The notes: generated by a model from the sequence alone, not told the origin. 64,000 nucleotides of DNA from Propionimicrobium sp. PCR01-08-3 (GCF_030286045.1 NZ_CP127390.1:1877482-1941481); one strand, 5' to 3'; shown: positions 28,007-41,513, numbered from the stretch's first letter. Numbers and translations are program-made.

Positions 28007-28169
28007 TATTGCGCCTGCCACCAGCTGCGGACGCCAAAGCCGGATCGGCGGGTCCGCAGCCATGAAAGGGTCCTGAACCCAACTCCGCCGATTGCGTCCG
28101 CCGATTGCGCCTCGGGTGCGACTCGCCCGCGGCGTCCGTCGATGGGCTCAGACCAAGGGTCCGAGAGCT

Positions 28170-30161
28170 CTAAAGCTCGGTGACCTCACCGGTCGCCGTG
28201 TTGATCGCCTCACCGGCCTGGGCGGCTGCCAGGGCGTCCACCACGGCCTGGGCGGTTTGGGGGCCGAATCCGGGCAGCGCCCGCAGGTCGGCCACGCTGG
28301 CAGCGCGGAGCTTCTTGAGGCTGCCGTAACGGGTCAGTAGCGCCTTGCGGCGGACCTCCCCCAGGCCCGGCACATCGTCCAGAACCGATTCGACCATCGC
28401 CTTCGAGCGCCGGTTGCGGTGATGGGTGATCGCGAAGCGGTGAGATTCGTCGCGCACCCGCTGCAACAGGTAGAGCGCCTCGGAGGCTCTCGGCAGAATC
28501 AGCGGAAAATCCTCGCCGGGTATCCACACCTCTTCCAGCCTCTTGGCCAACCCGATCAGCATGATTTCACCCGCCAGCCCCAGGTCGTCGAAAACCTGCT
28601 GGGCCGCGTTCACCTGCGGCAGGCCGCCGTCGACGACCACCAGCGCCGGAGCGTAGGCGAATTTGCGTGGCGCCCCGGTGGTCGGATCGATCAGCGACGG
28701 CCCCTCATCGTCGTCGACGTTCTCGGCGGCCTCGGCCATCTCGGCGCGGTCGGCCAGCAGCCGTTTGAATCGGCGGCGCAGTACTTCGTCCATCGCGGCG
28801 ATGTCGTTCGAGCCTTCGAAGCTCTTGATGATGAAGCGCCGGTATTCGGACTTGCGGGGCATTCCGTCTTCGAAGACGACCATCGAGCCCACGACCTCGG
28901 TGCCCTGCAGATGGCTGATGTCGAACCCTTCGATGCGCAGCGGCGGGCCCGCCATGCCGAGCGCTTCTTGGAGCTCCGCCATCGCCTGGCTGCGGGTGGC
29001 CAGATCGGCGGCCCGCTTGGTCTTGTGCAGGGCGAGCGCCTGGTCGGCGTTGCGGGTGACGGTCTCCAGCAGAGTCTTCTTGTCGCCGCGTTTCGGCACG
29101 TGGATCGTGACCTTGGAGCCACGCTGTTCGCTCAGCAGCTCGGCGAGCACATCACCGGACGCCGGCTGCACCGGGACGAGCACCTCCGGCGGCACGGTGC
29201 TTCCGCTTCGGGTCTCCGAACCTTGATCATCGGCGTAGAAGCTGAACAGGAAGCCCTCGATGAGGCTGTTCAGGTCGGTGTCGTCGGCCCGGTCGGCCAC
29301 CCAGCCGCGTTCGCCGCGGATGCGACCCGATCTGACATGGAAGATCTGCACGGCCACCTCGAGTTCGTCGGCGGCAAGCGCGAACACGTCGGCGTCGGTT
29401 CCGTCCGGCAGCACGACCGCGCTCTTCTCGGTTGCCTGGCGCAACGCCTCCCGGGCGTCGCGCAGCATTGCGGCACGTTCGTACTCCATCTGCTCGGACG
29501 CGTCGCGCATCTGTTTGCTGAGCTTGCGCTCCAGGCCCCTGGTGTTGCCCGACCAGAACGAGCAGAAATCGTCCACGATCTCGCGGTGTTCGTCGGCGCT
29601 CACCCGCCCCACGCACGGCGCCGCGCATTTGCCGATGTGCCCGAGCAGGCAGGGCCGCCCCGATGCCCGGGCGTCCCGGAAGACGCCGTTGCTGCATGAG
29701 CGCATCGGGAAGACCCGGAGCAACAGGTCGACCGATTCGCGTACCGCCCACGCCTGGCCGAACGGCCCGAAGTAGCGGTAGCCCTTGCGCTTGGAGCCCC
29801 GCCCGACGAAGACCCTCGGGTATTCGTCGCTCCAGGTCACACACAGCCACGGATAGGTCTTGTCGTCGCGGAACTTGATGTTGAAGCGGGGGTCGTACTG
29901 CTTGATCCAGGTAAATTCGAGCTGAAGCGCTTCGACCTCGTTGTGCACGACGGTCCACTCGACCTTGGCCGCGGTCCGCACCATGGTTTGGGTACGGAAA
30001 TGCAGGCCTGCCGGGTCCTGGAAGTACGAGTTGAGCCTGTTGCGCAGGTTGATCGCCTTGCCGACATAGATCACCTGCCCGTTCGGATCGCTGAACCGGT
30101 AGACACCCGGATCGGTGGGAATCGATCCGGGGCTGGGACGGTAGCTTGCCGGGTCACTCAT
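28170..30161 (-). CDS. uvrC: excinuclease ABC subunit C
   Basis: A 663-residue nucleotide excision repair nuclease. Domain order: N-terminal GIY-YIG nuclease ([19 protein letters not shown], residues about 18-95) making the 3' cut, a cysteine-bearing region ([15 protein letters not shown]), a UVR motif near 205-240, the RNase H-like endonuclease making the 5' cut ([21 protein letters not shown]), and C-terminal helix-hairpin-helix repeats ([24 protein letters not shown]). It starts 9 nt after uvrA. Confidence 0.97.
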   Translation of the reverse strand: MSDPASYRPSPGSIPTDPGVYRFSDPNGQVIYVGKAINLRNRLNSYFQDPAGLHFRTQTMVRTAAKVEWTVVHNEVEALQLEFTWIKQYDPRFNIKFRDDKTYPWLCVTWSDEYPRVFVGRGSKRKGYRYFGPFGQAWAVRESVDLLLRVFPMRSCSNGVFRDARASGRPCLLGHIGKCAAPCVGRVSADEHREIVDDFCSFWSGNTRGLERKLSKQMRDASEQMEYERAAMLRDAREALRQATEKSAVVLPDGTDADVFALAADELEVAVQIFHVRSGRIRGERGWVADRADDTDLNSLIEGFLFSFYADDQGSETRSGSTVPPEVLVPVQPASGDVLAELLSEQRGSKVTIHVPKRGDKKTLLETVTRNADQALALHKTKRAADLATRSQAMAELQEALGMAGPPLRIEGFDISHLQGTEVVGSMVVFEDGMPRKSEYRRFIIKSFEGSNDIAAMDEVLRRRFKRLLADRAEMAEAAENVDDDEGPSLIDPTTGAPRKFAYAPALVVVDGGLPQVNAAQQVFDDLGLAGEIMLIGLAKRLEEVWIPGEDFPLILPRASEALYLLQRVRDESHRFAITHHRNRRSKAMVESVLDDVPGLGEVRRKALLTRYGSLKKLRAASVADLRALPGFGPQTAQAVVDALAAAQAGEAINTATGEVTEL

Positions 30162-30170
30162 CGCTGCGGC

Positions 30171-33185
<3,015 letters not shown>

Positions 33186-33444
33186 CGTATGCGCGGGCTC
33201 TGACATTTTTCGGACGAGAGGTTCGCACGTTCGCACCCAGCGCACCGCGCAGGCTCCGTTCGGTGTCGGGACCACGATTTCCCTGCTCTCGGCCTCCCGC
33301 ATTGTGCCGGGAGGCATAATAGGCGGAGGTTCGCTCTGCCAGGCGGGTGTATACGGCTTGGCCGGCAGCGCGGTCCGGCGGCCGTTCCGCGAAGCGATCG
33401 CACCGGCAGGCAACGGACAAGCATGAATCGGGTGAGGCAAAGCA

Positions 33445-34179
33445 ATGGCGTGGGACCTGGTCCGTCAGGCTGCATTGAGTTCCTTTGTCTCGGTTGACGA
33501 AGTGCGCAAGGTGAAGCTGGAGGCAACCCAACGGCTGCTGGGCGACACCATCTCGCTGAGTGAGCGTGCCTGGCAGGAGCCGGGCAAACTCCCCGGTTGG
33601 ACGCGCGCGCACATCGCCACCCACCTGGCCCGTAACGCCGACGCCTTCGTCCGTTCCATTGATTCGGTCCTCGGCGGTCGCCGGGGCTTGATGTACGACT
33701 CCGACGAAGACCGCGATCTGGCCATCGAACGTGGGTCCGAACGCGGCGCGCTCGAACTGCAGATCGATCTCGACACCAGCGCCGGAAATCTCAGCGAGCG
33801 ATTCGACGTCTTGGAGACCATTCCCGGCGATCTGTCGGTCGAGTTCAGCTCGGGCAGTTTCCTGCGGGCAGATCTGCTTCCGCTGGCCAGGCTGTACGAA
33901 GTGATCATCCACCATGTCGATCTGGACTGTGGCTTCGAGGTCAGCCAGGTCAACCCGGTGACCGCCAGGTGGCTGTTGGAGTGGATCGTGTTGTCCTACA
34001 AGGTTCCCCGGGGCATGGCGGTGCGGCTGCTCTCCAGCTCGGGGTTCACTGCCGTTCTCGGGGCCGGGAACGCCGAGACCGTCATCAGCGGGCCGGACGC
34101 CGTCCTGCTCGGCTGGCTGTCGGGGCGGCTGAATGCGGACGAAGCACTGGATCTGCCTGCTCAGCCACCGCTCGCCTGA
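33445..34179 (+). CDS. mycothiol-dependent maleylpyruvate isomerase-like (DinB/MDMPI) protein
   Basis: A 244-residue protein with an MDMPI N-terminal four-helix domain: [36 protein letters not shown], including the [10 protein letters not shown] metal-site motif, and HHVDLDCGF later. The C-terminal part resembles the small domain of these enzymes. Members use or bind mycothiol, the actinobacterial thiol, but true isomerase activity is known for few. The ATG at 33445 has GTGAGG about 8 nt upstream. The following metallo-hydrolase gene starts 40 nt downstream, so an operon is likely. The substrate is unknown. Confidence 0.8.
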   Translation: MAWDLVRQAALSSFVSVDEVRKVKLEATQRLLGDTISLSERAWQEPGKLPGWTRAHIATHLARNADAFVRSIDSVLGGRRGLMYDSDEDRDLAIERGSERGALELQIDLDTSAGNLSERFDVLETIPGDLSVEFSSGSFLRADLLPLARLYEVIIHHVDLDCGFEVSQVNPVTARWLLEWIVLSYKVPRGMAVRLLSSSGFTAVLGAGNAETVISGPDAVLLGWLSGRLNADEALDLPAQPPLA

Positions 34180-34219
34180 AAGACTGGTGGCAACGACTCA
34201 TCACCGTCTAGGAGTAACG

Positions 34220-34882
34220 ATGCCCGGTTTGTTTCATACCTCCGTCGAGCTATCCCCGGTGAGCTTCACCGTCGGTTCTGTCACCTGCACCAAGATCAGC
34301 GTCGGCCCGATGGACAACAACGCCTACCTTTTGGACGCGGGCGGCCCGCTCGTCCTGATCGACGCCGCCGACGACGCGCAACGACTGCTGACCTTGATCG
34401 CCGGCAGACCGGTCGCCGCAGTCGTCACCACTCATCAGCATCACGACCATGTTCAGGCCCTTGCCGAAGTCGTGCACGCCACCGGGGCCCAGGCCTGGGC
34501 CGGCGCCCCGGATGTGGCCGCCATCGCCGACCAGACCGGTATCGAATCGACGCCGGTCTGGTCAGGAGAGCAGATCGAGACCGCGGCCATCAAGCTTGAG
34601 GTCATCGGCCTGGTCGGCCACACGCCGGGATCGATCACCTTGGTGCTGCATCCCGACGCCGAAGGTGTTCCGGTGCATCTTTTCACCGGCGACTCACTGT
34701 TTCCCGGTGGCGTGGGGGCAACCAGATCACCGAGTCAGTTCACTTCTCTGCTCGACGATGTGACCCGCGAGATCTTCGACCGATTCGACAACCAGACCAT
34801 CGTCCACCCGGGCCATGGAGACTCGGCCACGCTGGGTGACCAGCGTGGCCAGCTCTCCGAATGGCGGGCCCGCGGCTGGTGA
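34220..34882 (+). CDS. metallo-beta-lactamase fold hydrolase
   Basis: A 220-residue glyoxalase II-like hydrolase. The metal motif is TTHQHHDHVQA (His72, His74, Asp76, His77), followed by LVGHTPGSITL, FTGDSLFPGGVG and IVHPGHGDSATLG, which supply the remaining ligands. Proteins of this type (Rv1637c-like by context next to uvrA) hydrolyse thioesters or related compounds; the substrate is not known. The ATG at 34220 has AGGAG 5 nt upstream. It converges with terC, only 7 bp between stops. Confidence 0.87.
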   Translation: MPGLFHTSVELSPVSFTVGSVTCTKISVGPMDNNAYLLDAGGPLVLIDAADDAQRLLTLIAGRPVAAVVTTHQHHDHVQALAEVVHATGAQAWAGAPDVAAIADQTGIESTPVWSGEQIETAAIKLEVIGLVGHTPGSITLVLHPDAEGVPVHLFTGDSLFPGGVGATRSPSQFTSLLDDVTREIFDRFDNQTIVHPGHGDSATLGDQRGQLSEWRARGW

Positions 34883-34889
34883 ATCCGGC

Positions 34890-35891
34890 TCAGGCCGCGA
34901 CTGCCCCTTCGTCCTTGCCGTCGTGCTTCGTCTTGATCAGGGACGCCGCTGCGGTGATGCCGATCGTCACCACGATGACGGCCAGCGAAAGCATGGTCGG
35001 CACCTCGAACGCGACCACATGGTAGTGATGCAGCGCGTGCAGCACCAGCTTGACCGCGATGAAGCACAGAATGAACGCCAGCCCCAGCGAAAGATAAATC
35101 AGGCGCTTCAGCAGATTGCCCAGTAGGAAGTACAGCTGGCGAAGCCCCATCAGAGCGAAGAAGTTCGCGGTGAACACCAGATAGGGTTCCTGAGTCAGGC
35201 CGAAGATGGCCGGAATCGAGTCGAGCGCGAACATGATGTCGACGGTGCCCAACGTCACGATCACGAAGAACAGCGGAGTGAACAACCGCTTGCCGTCGAT
35301 CTTCACCGAGAAGTGCGTGTCGTGGTATTCCGGCGTGGAGGGCACGACGCGCTTGATCCAGCGCATCACCGCATTGTCGGACTCGTCTTTCTCCTCGTCA
35401 TCATGTTTTCGGTAGTCGATCACCAGCTTGATGCCGGTGTACAGCAGGAAGGCGCCGAAGATGAAGAAGACCCAGGCCGCCGCCTCGATGATGGCGGCGC
35501 CCACCAGGATGAAGATTCCGCGGAAGATGAGGGCCAAGATAATGCCGCACATCAGCGCGAACTGCTGGTATTTGCGGGGCACACTCATGCTGCCCAGAAT
35601 GATGATGAAAACGAACAAATTGTCGATCGACAGCGAATACTCGGTCAGATAGCCCGAGAAGAATTCGATCGCGTAGTCCCAGCTGGAGTGCTTGGATTCG
35701 GGAAGCGGGCGGGCAAAGAGCCCGATGCCGATACCGAACAATATGGCGGCCGAGACGAAACCTGTAATCGCAAGCCCGCATTCCTTCATCGAAGGTTCGT
35801 GCGGGTGTTTCATCATGTGCCGGACGTCAAAGACCAACACCAGTGTCAGGACTGTCAATGTGACAACCCACACCACCGGGGTTACGTGCAT
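34890..35891 (-). CDS. TerC/Alx family integral membrane protein
   Basis: A 333-residue protein with about eight membrane segments. The TerC core is visible: EFFSGYLTEYSLSIDNLFVFIIIL near residue 80-100 and VIVTLGTVDIMFALDSIPAIFGLT near 215-240, each carrying the acidic residues thought to bind metal. Relatives export or handle manganese or are linked to tellurite resistance. The ATG at 35891 is preceded by GGAAGG at 8 nt. A long leader (next entry) precedes it. The gene is monocistronic by spacing. Confidence 0.88.
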   Translation of the reverse strand: MHVTPVVWVVTLTVLTLVLVFDVRHMMKHPHEPSMKECGLAITGFVSAAILFGIGIGLFARPLPESKHSSWDYAIEFFSGYLTEYSLSIDNLFVFIIILGSMSVPRKYQQFALMCGIILALIFRGIFILVGAAIIEAAAWVFFIFGAFLLYTGIKLVIDYRKHDDEEKDESDNAVMRWIKRVVPSTPEYHDTHFSVKIDGKRLFTPLFFVIVTLGTVDIMFALDSIPAIFGLTQEPYLVFTANFFALMGLRQLYFLLGNLLKRLIYLSLGLAFILCFIAVKLVLHALHHYHVVAFEVPTMLSLAVIVVTIGITAAASLIKTKHDGKDEGAVAA

Positions 35892-36085
35892 CGGGTATAC
35901 CTTCCGATTGAGCGGATATCTGGAGGACTCACCAATTGATCGACCAGATTCTGCGACCTGTGCCGTGCGGCGTGTGGGGGCTGCGCATCGAGGGTTCCTT
36001 ACGGGGGTACGAGCCTCCATATGGAATTGTAAGGATTCGACGAACACTTGGTAGCGCCACCGCCGATTTAAGTGACTATAGCAGT
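35892..36085 (-). promoter_or_regulatory. promoter and structured 5' leader of the terC-family gene
   Basis: On the minus strand a strong -10, TATAGT, lies at 36077-36082, predicting a leader of about 180 nt. Within it, TCCTTAC (36029-36035) can pair with GTAAGGA (35996-36002), and a palindrome TCCATATGGA (36016-36025) lies inside that stem. Members of this gene family are often controlled by the yybP-ykoY manganese riboswitch, but I did not recognise its conserved core, so the leader may be a different element. No gene is supported in the leader. Confidence 0.45.
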
Positions 36086-36152
36086 GTCACCAACAGTTGC
36101 TATTTCCTACAGCACATTGCATTGAGTTGCCTGGCAGTCAAGATAATCCTGG

Positions 36153-38237
36153 CTAGCGGGTTGCCTCCACCATCTGGCGTAGTTCCTTCTTCAGATCGGC
36201 CACTTCATCGCGCAACCGGGCAGCCAATTCGAACTGCAGCTCTGCGGCGGCCTGATGCATCTGCTCGGTCATCTCCTGAATAAGGTTCGCCAGCTCTGCA
36301 GCCGGCAGGTTGGAGGTGTCGAGCTCCCGCAACTGGTCGCTCAGCACCGGCGCATTCGAGCCGTTCTTGCGTCCGTTTGCCTGCACCCAGGAGGCGGTGT
36401 CGGCGTCCTCACGGGCCATCAGATCGGTGATGTCGGCGATCCGCTTGCGCAGCGGCTGTGGGTCGATGCCGTGCTCGGTGTTATAGGCGACCTGCTTGGC
36501 CCGGCGGCGGTTGGTCTCGTCGATCGCGTTGCGCATCGATGCGGTGATCTGGTCGGCGTACATATGCACCTGACCGGAAACGTTACGGGCCGCTCGTCCG
36601 ATGGTCTGGATCAGCGAGCGTTCGGAACGCAGGAAACCTTCCTTGTCGGCGTCCAGAATGGCCACCAGGGAGACCTCCGGAAGGTCGAGACCCTCGCGCA
36701 GCAGGTTGATGCCCACCAAGACGTCGTACTCCCCCATCCGTAGCTCACGCAGCAGTTCGACGCGCCGCAGGGTGTCGACCTCCGAGTGCAGATATCGGGT
36801 ACGGACGCCGCGCTCGGTCAGATAATCGGTCAGGTCCTCGGCCATCTTCTTGGTCAGCGTCGTCACCAGGACGCGCTCGTCACGCTCGGCCCTCACCCGG
36901 ATCTCGCCGAGCAGATCATCGATCTGCCCCTTGGTCGGCTTCACGATGACCTCCGGGTCGACCAGCCCGGTCGGACGAATGATCTGCTCCACCACTCCCT
37001 CGGCCCTGGCCTGTTCGTAAGGCCCCGGGGTCGCGGATGAATAGATCGTCTGCCCGATCCGCTGCGTGAACTCCTCGAACCGCAGCGGACGATTGTCCAT
37101 CGCGCTCGGCAGCCGGAAACCGTGCTCCACCAGGGTGCGTTTGCGGCTCATGTCGCCTTCGTACATACCGCCGATCTGCGGCACGGTGACATGCGACTCG
37201 TCGATGACCAGAACGAAATCCTCCGGGAAGTAGTCGAGCAGACAGTTCGGTGCGCTGCCGGGCGCGCGTCCATCGATATGGCGCGAATAGTTCTCGATGC
37301 CCGAGCAGGTGCCGATCTGGCGCATCATCTCGATGTCGTAGCCGGTGCGCATCTGCAGGCGCTGAGCCTCCAGCAGCTTGTTCTGCGATTCGAGCTCTTT
37401 GAGCCGCACGGCGAGCTCTGCCTCAATACCGGAGATCGCCCGCTCCATACGCTCGGGGCCGGCCACGTAGTGCGACGCGGGGAAGACATACATCTCGTCG
37501 TCATTGCTGAGAATCTCACCGGTGGTCGGGTGCATGGTCGACAAAGCGTCGATCTCATCGCCGAAGAACTCCACCCGGACGGCGTTGGTCTCATACATCG
37601 GAAAGATCTCGAGTGTGTCGCCGCGCACCCGGAAGGTGCCGCGGGTGCCTGCCAGATCGTTGCGCACATACTGCATATCGACGAGTTTGTGCACCAGCTC
37701 ACTGCGGTCGCGGGTCTCGCCGACGTGCAGGCTGAGCATCGAATCGACGTACTCCTGTGGGGTGCCCAACCCGTAGATCGCCGATACGGTGGCAACGACG
37801 ATCACGTCGCGCCTGGTCAGCAGCGAGTTCGTCGTCGAATACCGCAGCCTTTCGACCTCCTCGTTGAGACTGGAGTCCTTCTCGATGTAAGTGTCGGTCT
37901 GCGGCACGTAGGCCTCGGGCTGGTAATAGTCGTAGTAGCTGACGAAGTATTCGACCGCGTTCTCCGGAAAGAACTGCCTGAGCTCGGCCGCATACTGGGC
38001 GGCCAGCGTCTTGTTGGGCTGCATCACCAGCATCGGACGCTGCAGCCGTTCGGCCAGCCAGGCAACGGTCGCCGTCTTGCCGGTGCCGGTGGCTCCGAGC
38101 AGAATCACGTCGTTCTCGCCGGCCTTGATCCGACGGTCGAGTTCGTCGATGGCGGCGGGCTGGTCACCTGCCGGCTCGAAATCGGAATGCACCTTGAACG
38201 GTGCCAGCCGACGAGTGATTTGTTCTACCGGACGCAT
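36153..38237 (-). CDS. uvrB: excinuclease ABC subunit B
   Basis: A 694-residue helicase-like repair protein. Walker A is [15 protein letters not shown], the beta-hairpin is [23 protein letters not shown], the DEAD-like motif is [13 protein letters not shown], motif V includes [17 protein letters not shown], motif VI is QTIGRAARN, and the C-terminal UVR domain is [32 protein letters not shown]. It receives damaged DNA from UvrA and positions UvrC. The ATG at 38237 has TAGCCT 7 nt upstream, suggesting a leaderless message. Confidence 0.97.
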   Translation of the reverse strand: MRPVEQITRRLAPFKVHSDFEPAGDQPAAIDELDRRIKAGENDVILLGATGTGKTATVAWLAERLQRPMLVMQPNKTLAAQYAAELRQFFPENAVEYFVSYYDYYQPEAYVPQTDTYIEKDSSLNEEVERLRYSTTNSLLTRRDVIVVATVSAIYGLGTPQEYVDSMLSLHVGETRDRSELVHKLVDMQYVRNDLAGTRGTFRVRGDTLEIFPMYETNAVRVEFFGDEIDALSTMHPTTGEILSNDDEMYVFPASHYVAGPERMERAISGIEAELAVRLKELESQNKLLEAQRLQMRTGYDIEMMRQIGTCSGIENYSRHIDGRAPGSAPNCLLDYFPEDFVLVIDESHVTVPQIGGMYEGDMSRKRTLVEHGFRLPSAMDNRPLRFEEFTQRIGQTIYSSATPGPYEQARAEGVVEQIIRPTGLVDPEVIVKPTKGQIDDLLGEIRVRAERDERVLVTTLTKKMAEDLTDYLTERGVRTRYLHSEVDTLRRVELLRELRMGEYDVLVGINLLREGLDLPEVSLVAILDADKEGFLRSERSLIQTIGRAARNVSGQVHMYADQITASMRNAIDETNRRRAKQVAYNTEHGIDPQPLRKRIADITDLMAREDADTASWVQANGRKNGSNAPVLSDQLRELDTSNLPAAELANLIQEMTEQMHQAAAELQFELAARLRDEVADLKKELRQMVEATR

Positions 38238-38244
38238 AACCACA

Positions 38245-38250
38245 AGGCTA
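38245..38250 (-). promoter_or_regulatory. candidate -10 hexamer TAGCCT for uvrB
   Basis: TAGCCT on the minus strand ends 7 nt before the uvrB ATG. No ribosome-binding site is present in the intervening TGTGGTT. Confidence 0.45.
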
Positions 38251-38328
38251 GGTCGTGGCACTGACATTTCCGGGCATCGAGACGCTCCTGCGCTCAGCCG
38301 ATGGCGATCGCGGCGCGGAGCGGAGCGA

Positions 38329-38940
38329 TCAGCGGGGCTCGTCCAATTCGGCGACGAGCTGGTCCCACACCATGTCGACCTGCTGCCGGAGGTGATCATA
38401 GGAGCCGGAGTTCTCGATGACCCAGTCAGCGGCACTCAGCCGTTGCTGCCGGGTTGCCTGGGCGGCGATCCGCGACCGGGCGTCGGTCTCATCCAGGCCA
38501 TTGCGCAGCTGTAGGCGTTCCAGCTGGGTCTCGACCGGCAGGTCGACCACGATCACCTTGTCGAAATCGTCCTGCATTCCGGTCTCCACCAGCAGCGGGA
38601 TCACCGAGACCACGATCGAGCCATCGACGGCCGCCGCGATCAGCTCGGCGCGGCGCTGCCGAACCGCCGGGTGGACGATGCCGTTGAGATCGGCGCGGGC
38701 CCGCTCGTCGGCGAACACCAGCGCCCCCAGAGCCTGCCGGTTCAACGTTCCGTCAGATGCCAGCACGGACGCGCCGAAGCGTTCGACGATGGCGGCCAGC
38801 CCCGGCGTCCCGGACTCGACAACCTCGCGGGCCAGCAGATCGGAGTCGATGATCAGCGCGCCGCGCTCGGCGAGGAGCTTGCCGACGGTGGTCTTTCCCG
38901 AGGCGATCCCACCCGTCAACCCAACGCTGAGAACACTCAT
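38329..38940 (-). CDS. coaE: dephospho-CoA kinase
   Basis: A 203-residue P-loop kinase for the last step of coenzyme A synthesis. Walker A is [17 protein letters not shown], followed by [13 protein letters not shown] (substrate-binding aspartate), PLLVETGM and [25 protein letters not shown] of the lid. Start ATG 38940 overlaps the hemH stop (ATGA), so it is translationally coupled to hemH. In this window it sits between hemH and uvrB, near rpsA and polA as in other actinobacteria. Confidence 0.95.
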   Translation of the reverse strand: MSVLSVGLTGGIASGKTTVGKLLAERGALIIDSDLLAREVVESGTPGLAAIVERFGASVLASDGTLNRQALGALVFADERARADLNGIVHPAVRQRRAELIAAAVDGSIVVSVIPLLVETGMQDDFDKVIVVDLPVETQLERLQLRNGLDETDARSRIAAQATRQQRLSAADWVIENSGSYDHLRQQVDMVWDQLVAELDEPR

Positions 38941-40055
38941 CGCTGCGCCGCCTTGGTGTGCGGATGAATTGCGGGCGGGCAACAATCGGCCGGGCAGCAG
39001 TCGGGCCAGGGCCCGACGGCACCGGTGCTGATCCTGCCTTCGCGTAGCCCCAGCCGTTCCTCGATCATGTCGGCCAGCCCCTGCACGAACGCCGGATGCG
39101 TACCGGGGGCGGGTACCCGCGCGTAGTCGAGCCCCAGCCGGGCCGCAGTCGCTGCGGCCTCGATGTCAAGATCCCAGACCACCTCCATGTGGTCGGAGAT
39201 GAAGCTGATCGGAACCGTGATGACGGCCTTGCGTCCCACGGCCGGCAGTTCGGCGATCGCATCGTTGATGTCGGGCTCCAGCCAGGGCTGGGACGCCGGA
39301 CCTGAGCGTGACTGCCAGGCGAGCTGCCAATGCCGGAATCCGAGGGTCTCCGTGCCGTCACGCGCGCCGCGTACCGCTGCGACGATCTGCTCGGCGACCT
39401 GACGGTGCTGGGCCACATAGGCGCCGCCTTCAGATGATCGCCACCCGCCGAAACCCGAGCTGCGTGCAGCGCCCAGCGGCAGTGAGTGCCCGGTGAAGAT
39501 CACTTCGACGTCGTCTGCGGTCAGCCCGGGATTATCGGCCTGCAATCGATCGAGGGAGTGCTCGAGTCCGGCCACGAACGGGGCGACGAAGCCGGGATGG
39601 TTGAAGAACTGCCGTACCTTGCCCAGCCGGAGCTTCCCCTGTAATCCGGTCTTCGCCAGGGCCTTGTCCAGATCCTCGGTGTATTGCCGGCACGACGAAT
39701 AGGACGCATAGCTGCTCGTCCGCACGGTCAGCAGGCTGCGGCACCCTGCCTGATAGGCCTGCGTCAAAGCGTCGCCGAGATAGGGATCCCAGTTGCGATT
39801 GCCTATCCAGATCGGCAGCCGGTGGCCGCGGGCGTGCAACTCCGCGTCGAGCGCGGCGACCAGTGCGTCGTTCTGCTCGTTGATCGGGCTCGCGCCACCG
39901 AAGTGGTAGTAGTGCTCGGCGACGTCCGTCAGCCGCGCGTCGGGTATTCCGCGGCCGCGGGTCACATTGCGCAAGAATGGCATCACATCATCGCAGGTTC
40001 TGGGACCGCCGAATGATACGAGCATGATTCCATCGAACGAATCGGCATCGGGCAT
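38937..40055 (-). CDS. hemH: coproporphyrin ferrochelatase with cysteine-rich tail
   Basis: A 372-residue ferrochelatase inserting iron into a tetrapyrrole; in actinobacteria the substrate is coproporphyrin III. Motifs are MLVSFGGPRTCDDV, HYYHFGGASPINEQ, FTGHSLPLGAA and ISFISDHMEVVWDLDIEA (with the catalytic glutamate). Cys122 in YSSCRQYTED and the C-terminal pairs Cys353/354 and Cys358/359 (PDCCPADCCPP) are placed to hold a [2Fe-2S] cluster, as described for other actinobacterial ferrochelatases. ATG 40055 is 7 nt after TAGGCT. It forms an operon with coaE and is divergent from the radical SAM gene. Confidence 0.95.
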   Translation of the reverse strand: MPDADSFDGIMLVSFGGPRTCDDVMPFLRNVTRGRGIPDARLTDVAEHYYHFGGASPINEQNDALVAALDAELHARGHRLPIWIGNRNWDPYLGDALTQAYQAGCRSLLTVRTSSYASYSSCRQYTEDLDKALAKTGLQGKLRLGKVRQFFNHPGFVAPFVAGLEHSLDRLQADNPGLTADDVEVIFTGHSLPLGAARSSGFGGWRSSEGGAYVAQHRQVAEQIVAAVRGARDGTETLGFRHWQLAWQSRSGPASQPWLEPDINDAIAELPAVGRKAVITVPISFISDHMEVVWDLDIEAAATAARLGLDYARVPAPGTHPAFVQGLADMIEERLGLREGRISTGAVGPWPDCCPADCCPPAIHPHTKAAQR

Positions 40056-40062
40056 GCCTTTG

Positions 40063-40068
40063 AGCCTA
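40063..40068 (-). promoter_or_regulatory. candidate -10 hexamer TAGGCT for hemH-coaE
   Basis: TAGGCT ends 7 nt before the hemH ATG. The intervening CAAAGGC contains a weak AAAGG but too close to the start to act as a ribosome-binding site. Confidence 0.45.
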
Positions 40069-40292
40069 TCCCCCGATTCGTCGGCCCCTTGCCCAGCCCA
40101 TCTTGCCGGCCTCCACTCTGCGTTTGAATCGACCGGCGCTCCGACGCCCGCGGTCACGTCGGCGATCGGCCCCTACCCCTGGCACCTCGCCGCGAAACGA
40201 GTGGATTAGGGTGTGACGAAGATCGGCGGCTATTCCTCGGACGACCGAGATCAGGCATCTGACAATTCACCACACGAGAGAAGGCACCATTC

Positions 40293-41432
40293 ATGGCAGG
40301 ACATCCGGGTGGCATCGGTTCGGTCAAGCCAATCAACTGGGCATACGACCGCGCGCCGATGATCATTTACTGGGAGATGACCAATGCCTGCGGGCTGGCC
40401 TGCAAGCATTGCCGGGCGACCGCGATGCCCGATCCGGCTCCCGATGAACTGAACACCGACGAGTCGCTGCGGCTGCTCGACAGCATCGCCGAGTTCGGCA
40501 AGCCGCTGCCGCACATCGTGATGACCGGCGGCGATCCGCTGCGGCGTCCGGATCTCGAACTGCTCGTCAACGCGGCCATCGACCGCGGCATCGGGGTCTC
40601 GCTCGCGCCGGCGGTCACTCCGCTGCTCACCGCCGAGCGGATCGCCTGGATGAAAGACCTCGGCATCGGCGCCATCTCCTTGTCATTGGACGCCTCGAAC
40701 GCGCACGATCACGATGCGTTGCGTCAGGTCGACGGCACCTTCGACGCCACCTTGGAGGCCTTGCGACAGGCGGCCGCCGTCAAGCTTCCGGTACAGGTCA
40801 ACACCCTGGTCAGCGCCGACAACGCGGATGACCTCGAGGCGATGTACGGGTTGCTCAGCAATGAGACTCTGATGCAGTGGTCGCTGTTCTTCCTGATCTC
40901 GGTCGGACGCGGCACCCAGCTCACCGAACTCGATCCGGGCGAGGCCGAACGGCTGCTGTCCCATTGGGGAGCCCGCTCGGCGACCGCGCCGTTCCGGATC
41001 AAGACCACCGAAGCCATGCAATACCGGCGCATCCTCGCCCAGCGGCTGTTCGCCGAAGGCAAGACCCGTGAACAGATCGAAGCCGGACGGGCATCTGCCG
41101 GATTCGGCATCCGCGACGGCAACGGAGTGGTCTTCATCTCTCATCAGGGCAAGGTGTATCCCTCGGGGTTCCTGCCGATCGAGGTCGGCTCGGTCCGCGA
41201 GCAGCAGCTGGCGGACATCTATCAGAACGCCCCGCTGATGCGTCAACTGCGGCGTCCCGAAGAGTTCCACGGACGCTGCGGAGTCTGCGAATTCCACCGC
41301 TGGTGCGGTGGGTCCAGGGCTCGCGCCTGGGCACGCACCGGCGATCCGCTGGCCACCGATCCGATGTGCCCCTACCAGCCGGGCGGGCGTTACGCCGAAC
41401 TCATGCGGGCAGACACCGTGCCGGTGGCCTGA
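40293..41432 (+). CDS. radical SAM/SPASM protein, TIGR04053-like
   Basis: A 379-residue radical SAM enzyme. The [4Fe-4S] motif CGLACKHC gives Cys33, Cys37 and Cys40; GGDPLRRPDL and ISLSLDASNAHDHD are SAM-binding elements. A C-terminal SPASM region has Cys329, Cys332, Cys338 and Cys359 (CGVCEFHRWCGGSRARA, then DPMC) for auxiliary clusters. By memory it matches TIGR04053, a family without a proven reaction, related to heme-modifying SPASM enzymes such as AhbD and NirJ. The divergent ferrochelatase gene makes a tetrapyrrole role plausible. ATG 40293 follows GAGAAGG. A strong terminator follows. Confidence 0.85.
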   Translation: MAGHPGGIGSVKPINWAYDRAPMIIYWEMTNACGLACKHCRATAMPDPAPDELNTDESLRLLDSIAEFGKPLPHIVMTGGDPLRRPDLELLVNAAIDRGIGVSLAPAVTPLLTAERIAWMKDLGIGAISLSLDASNAHDHDALRQVDGTFDATLEALRQAAAVKLPVQVNTLVSADNADDLEAMYGLLSNETLMQWSLFFLISVGRGTQLTELDPGEAERLLSHWGARSATAPFRIKTTEAMQYRRILAQRLFAEGKTREQIEAGRASAGFGIRDGNGVVFISHQGKVYPSGFLPIEVGSVREQQLADIYQNAPLMRQLRRPEEFHGRCGVCEFHRWCGGSRARAWARTGDPLATDPMCPYQPGGRYAELMRADTVPVA

Positions 41433-41444
41433 CCACCGGAACAA

Positions 41445-41485
41445 AAATTCGGCTCGGAATCCTTAATGGACTCCGAGCCGAATTT
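41445..41485. terminator. bidirectional rho-independent terminator
   Basis: A perfect 14-bp stem (AAATTCGGCTCGGA and its complement) with a 13-nt loop lies between the convergent radical SAM gene and rpsA. CTTTTGTT follows on the plus strand and TTTTTGTT overlaps the stem end on the minus strand, so it can stop both transcripts. Confidence 0.92.
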
Positions 41486-41513
41486 CTTTTGTTCAGTTGG
41501 CGAACCGACCCAA

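Noticed and set aside
35892-36085. yybP-ykoY manganese riboswitch before terC.
   Set aside because: The conserved GGGGAGUAG-like and 3' core sequences were not found; kept only as an unassigned structured leader.
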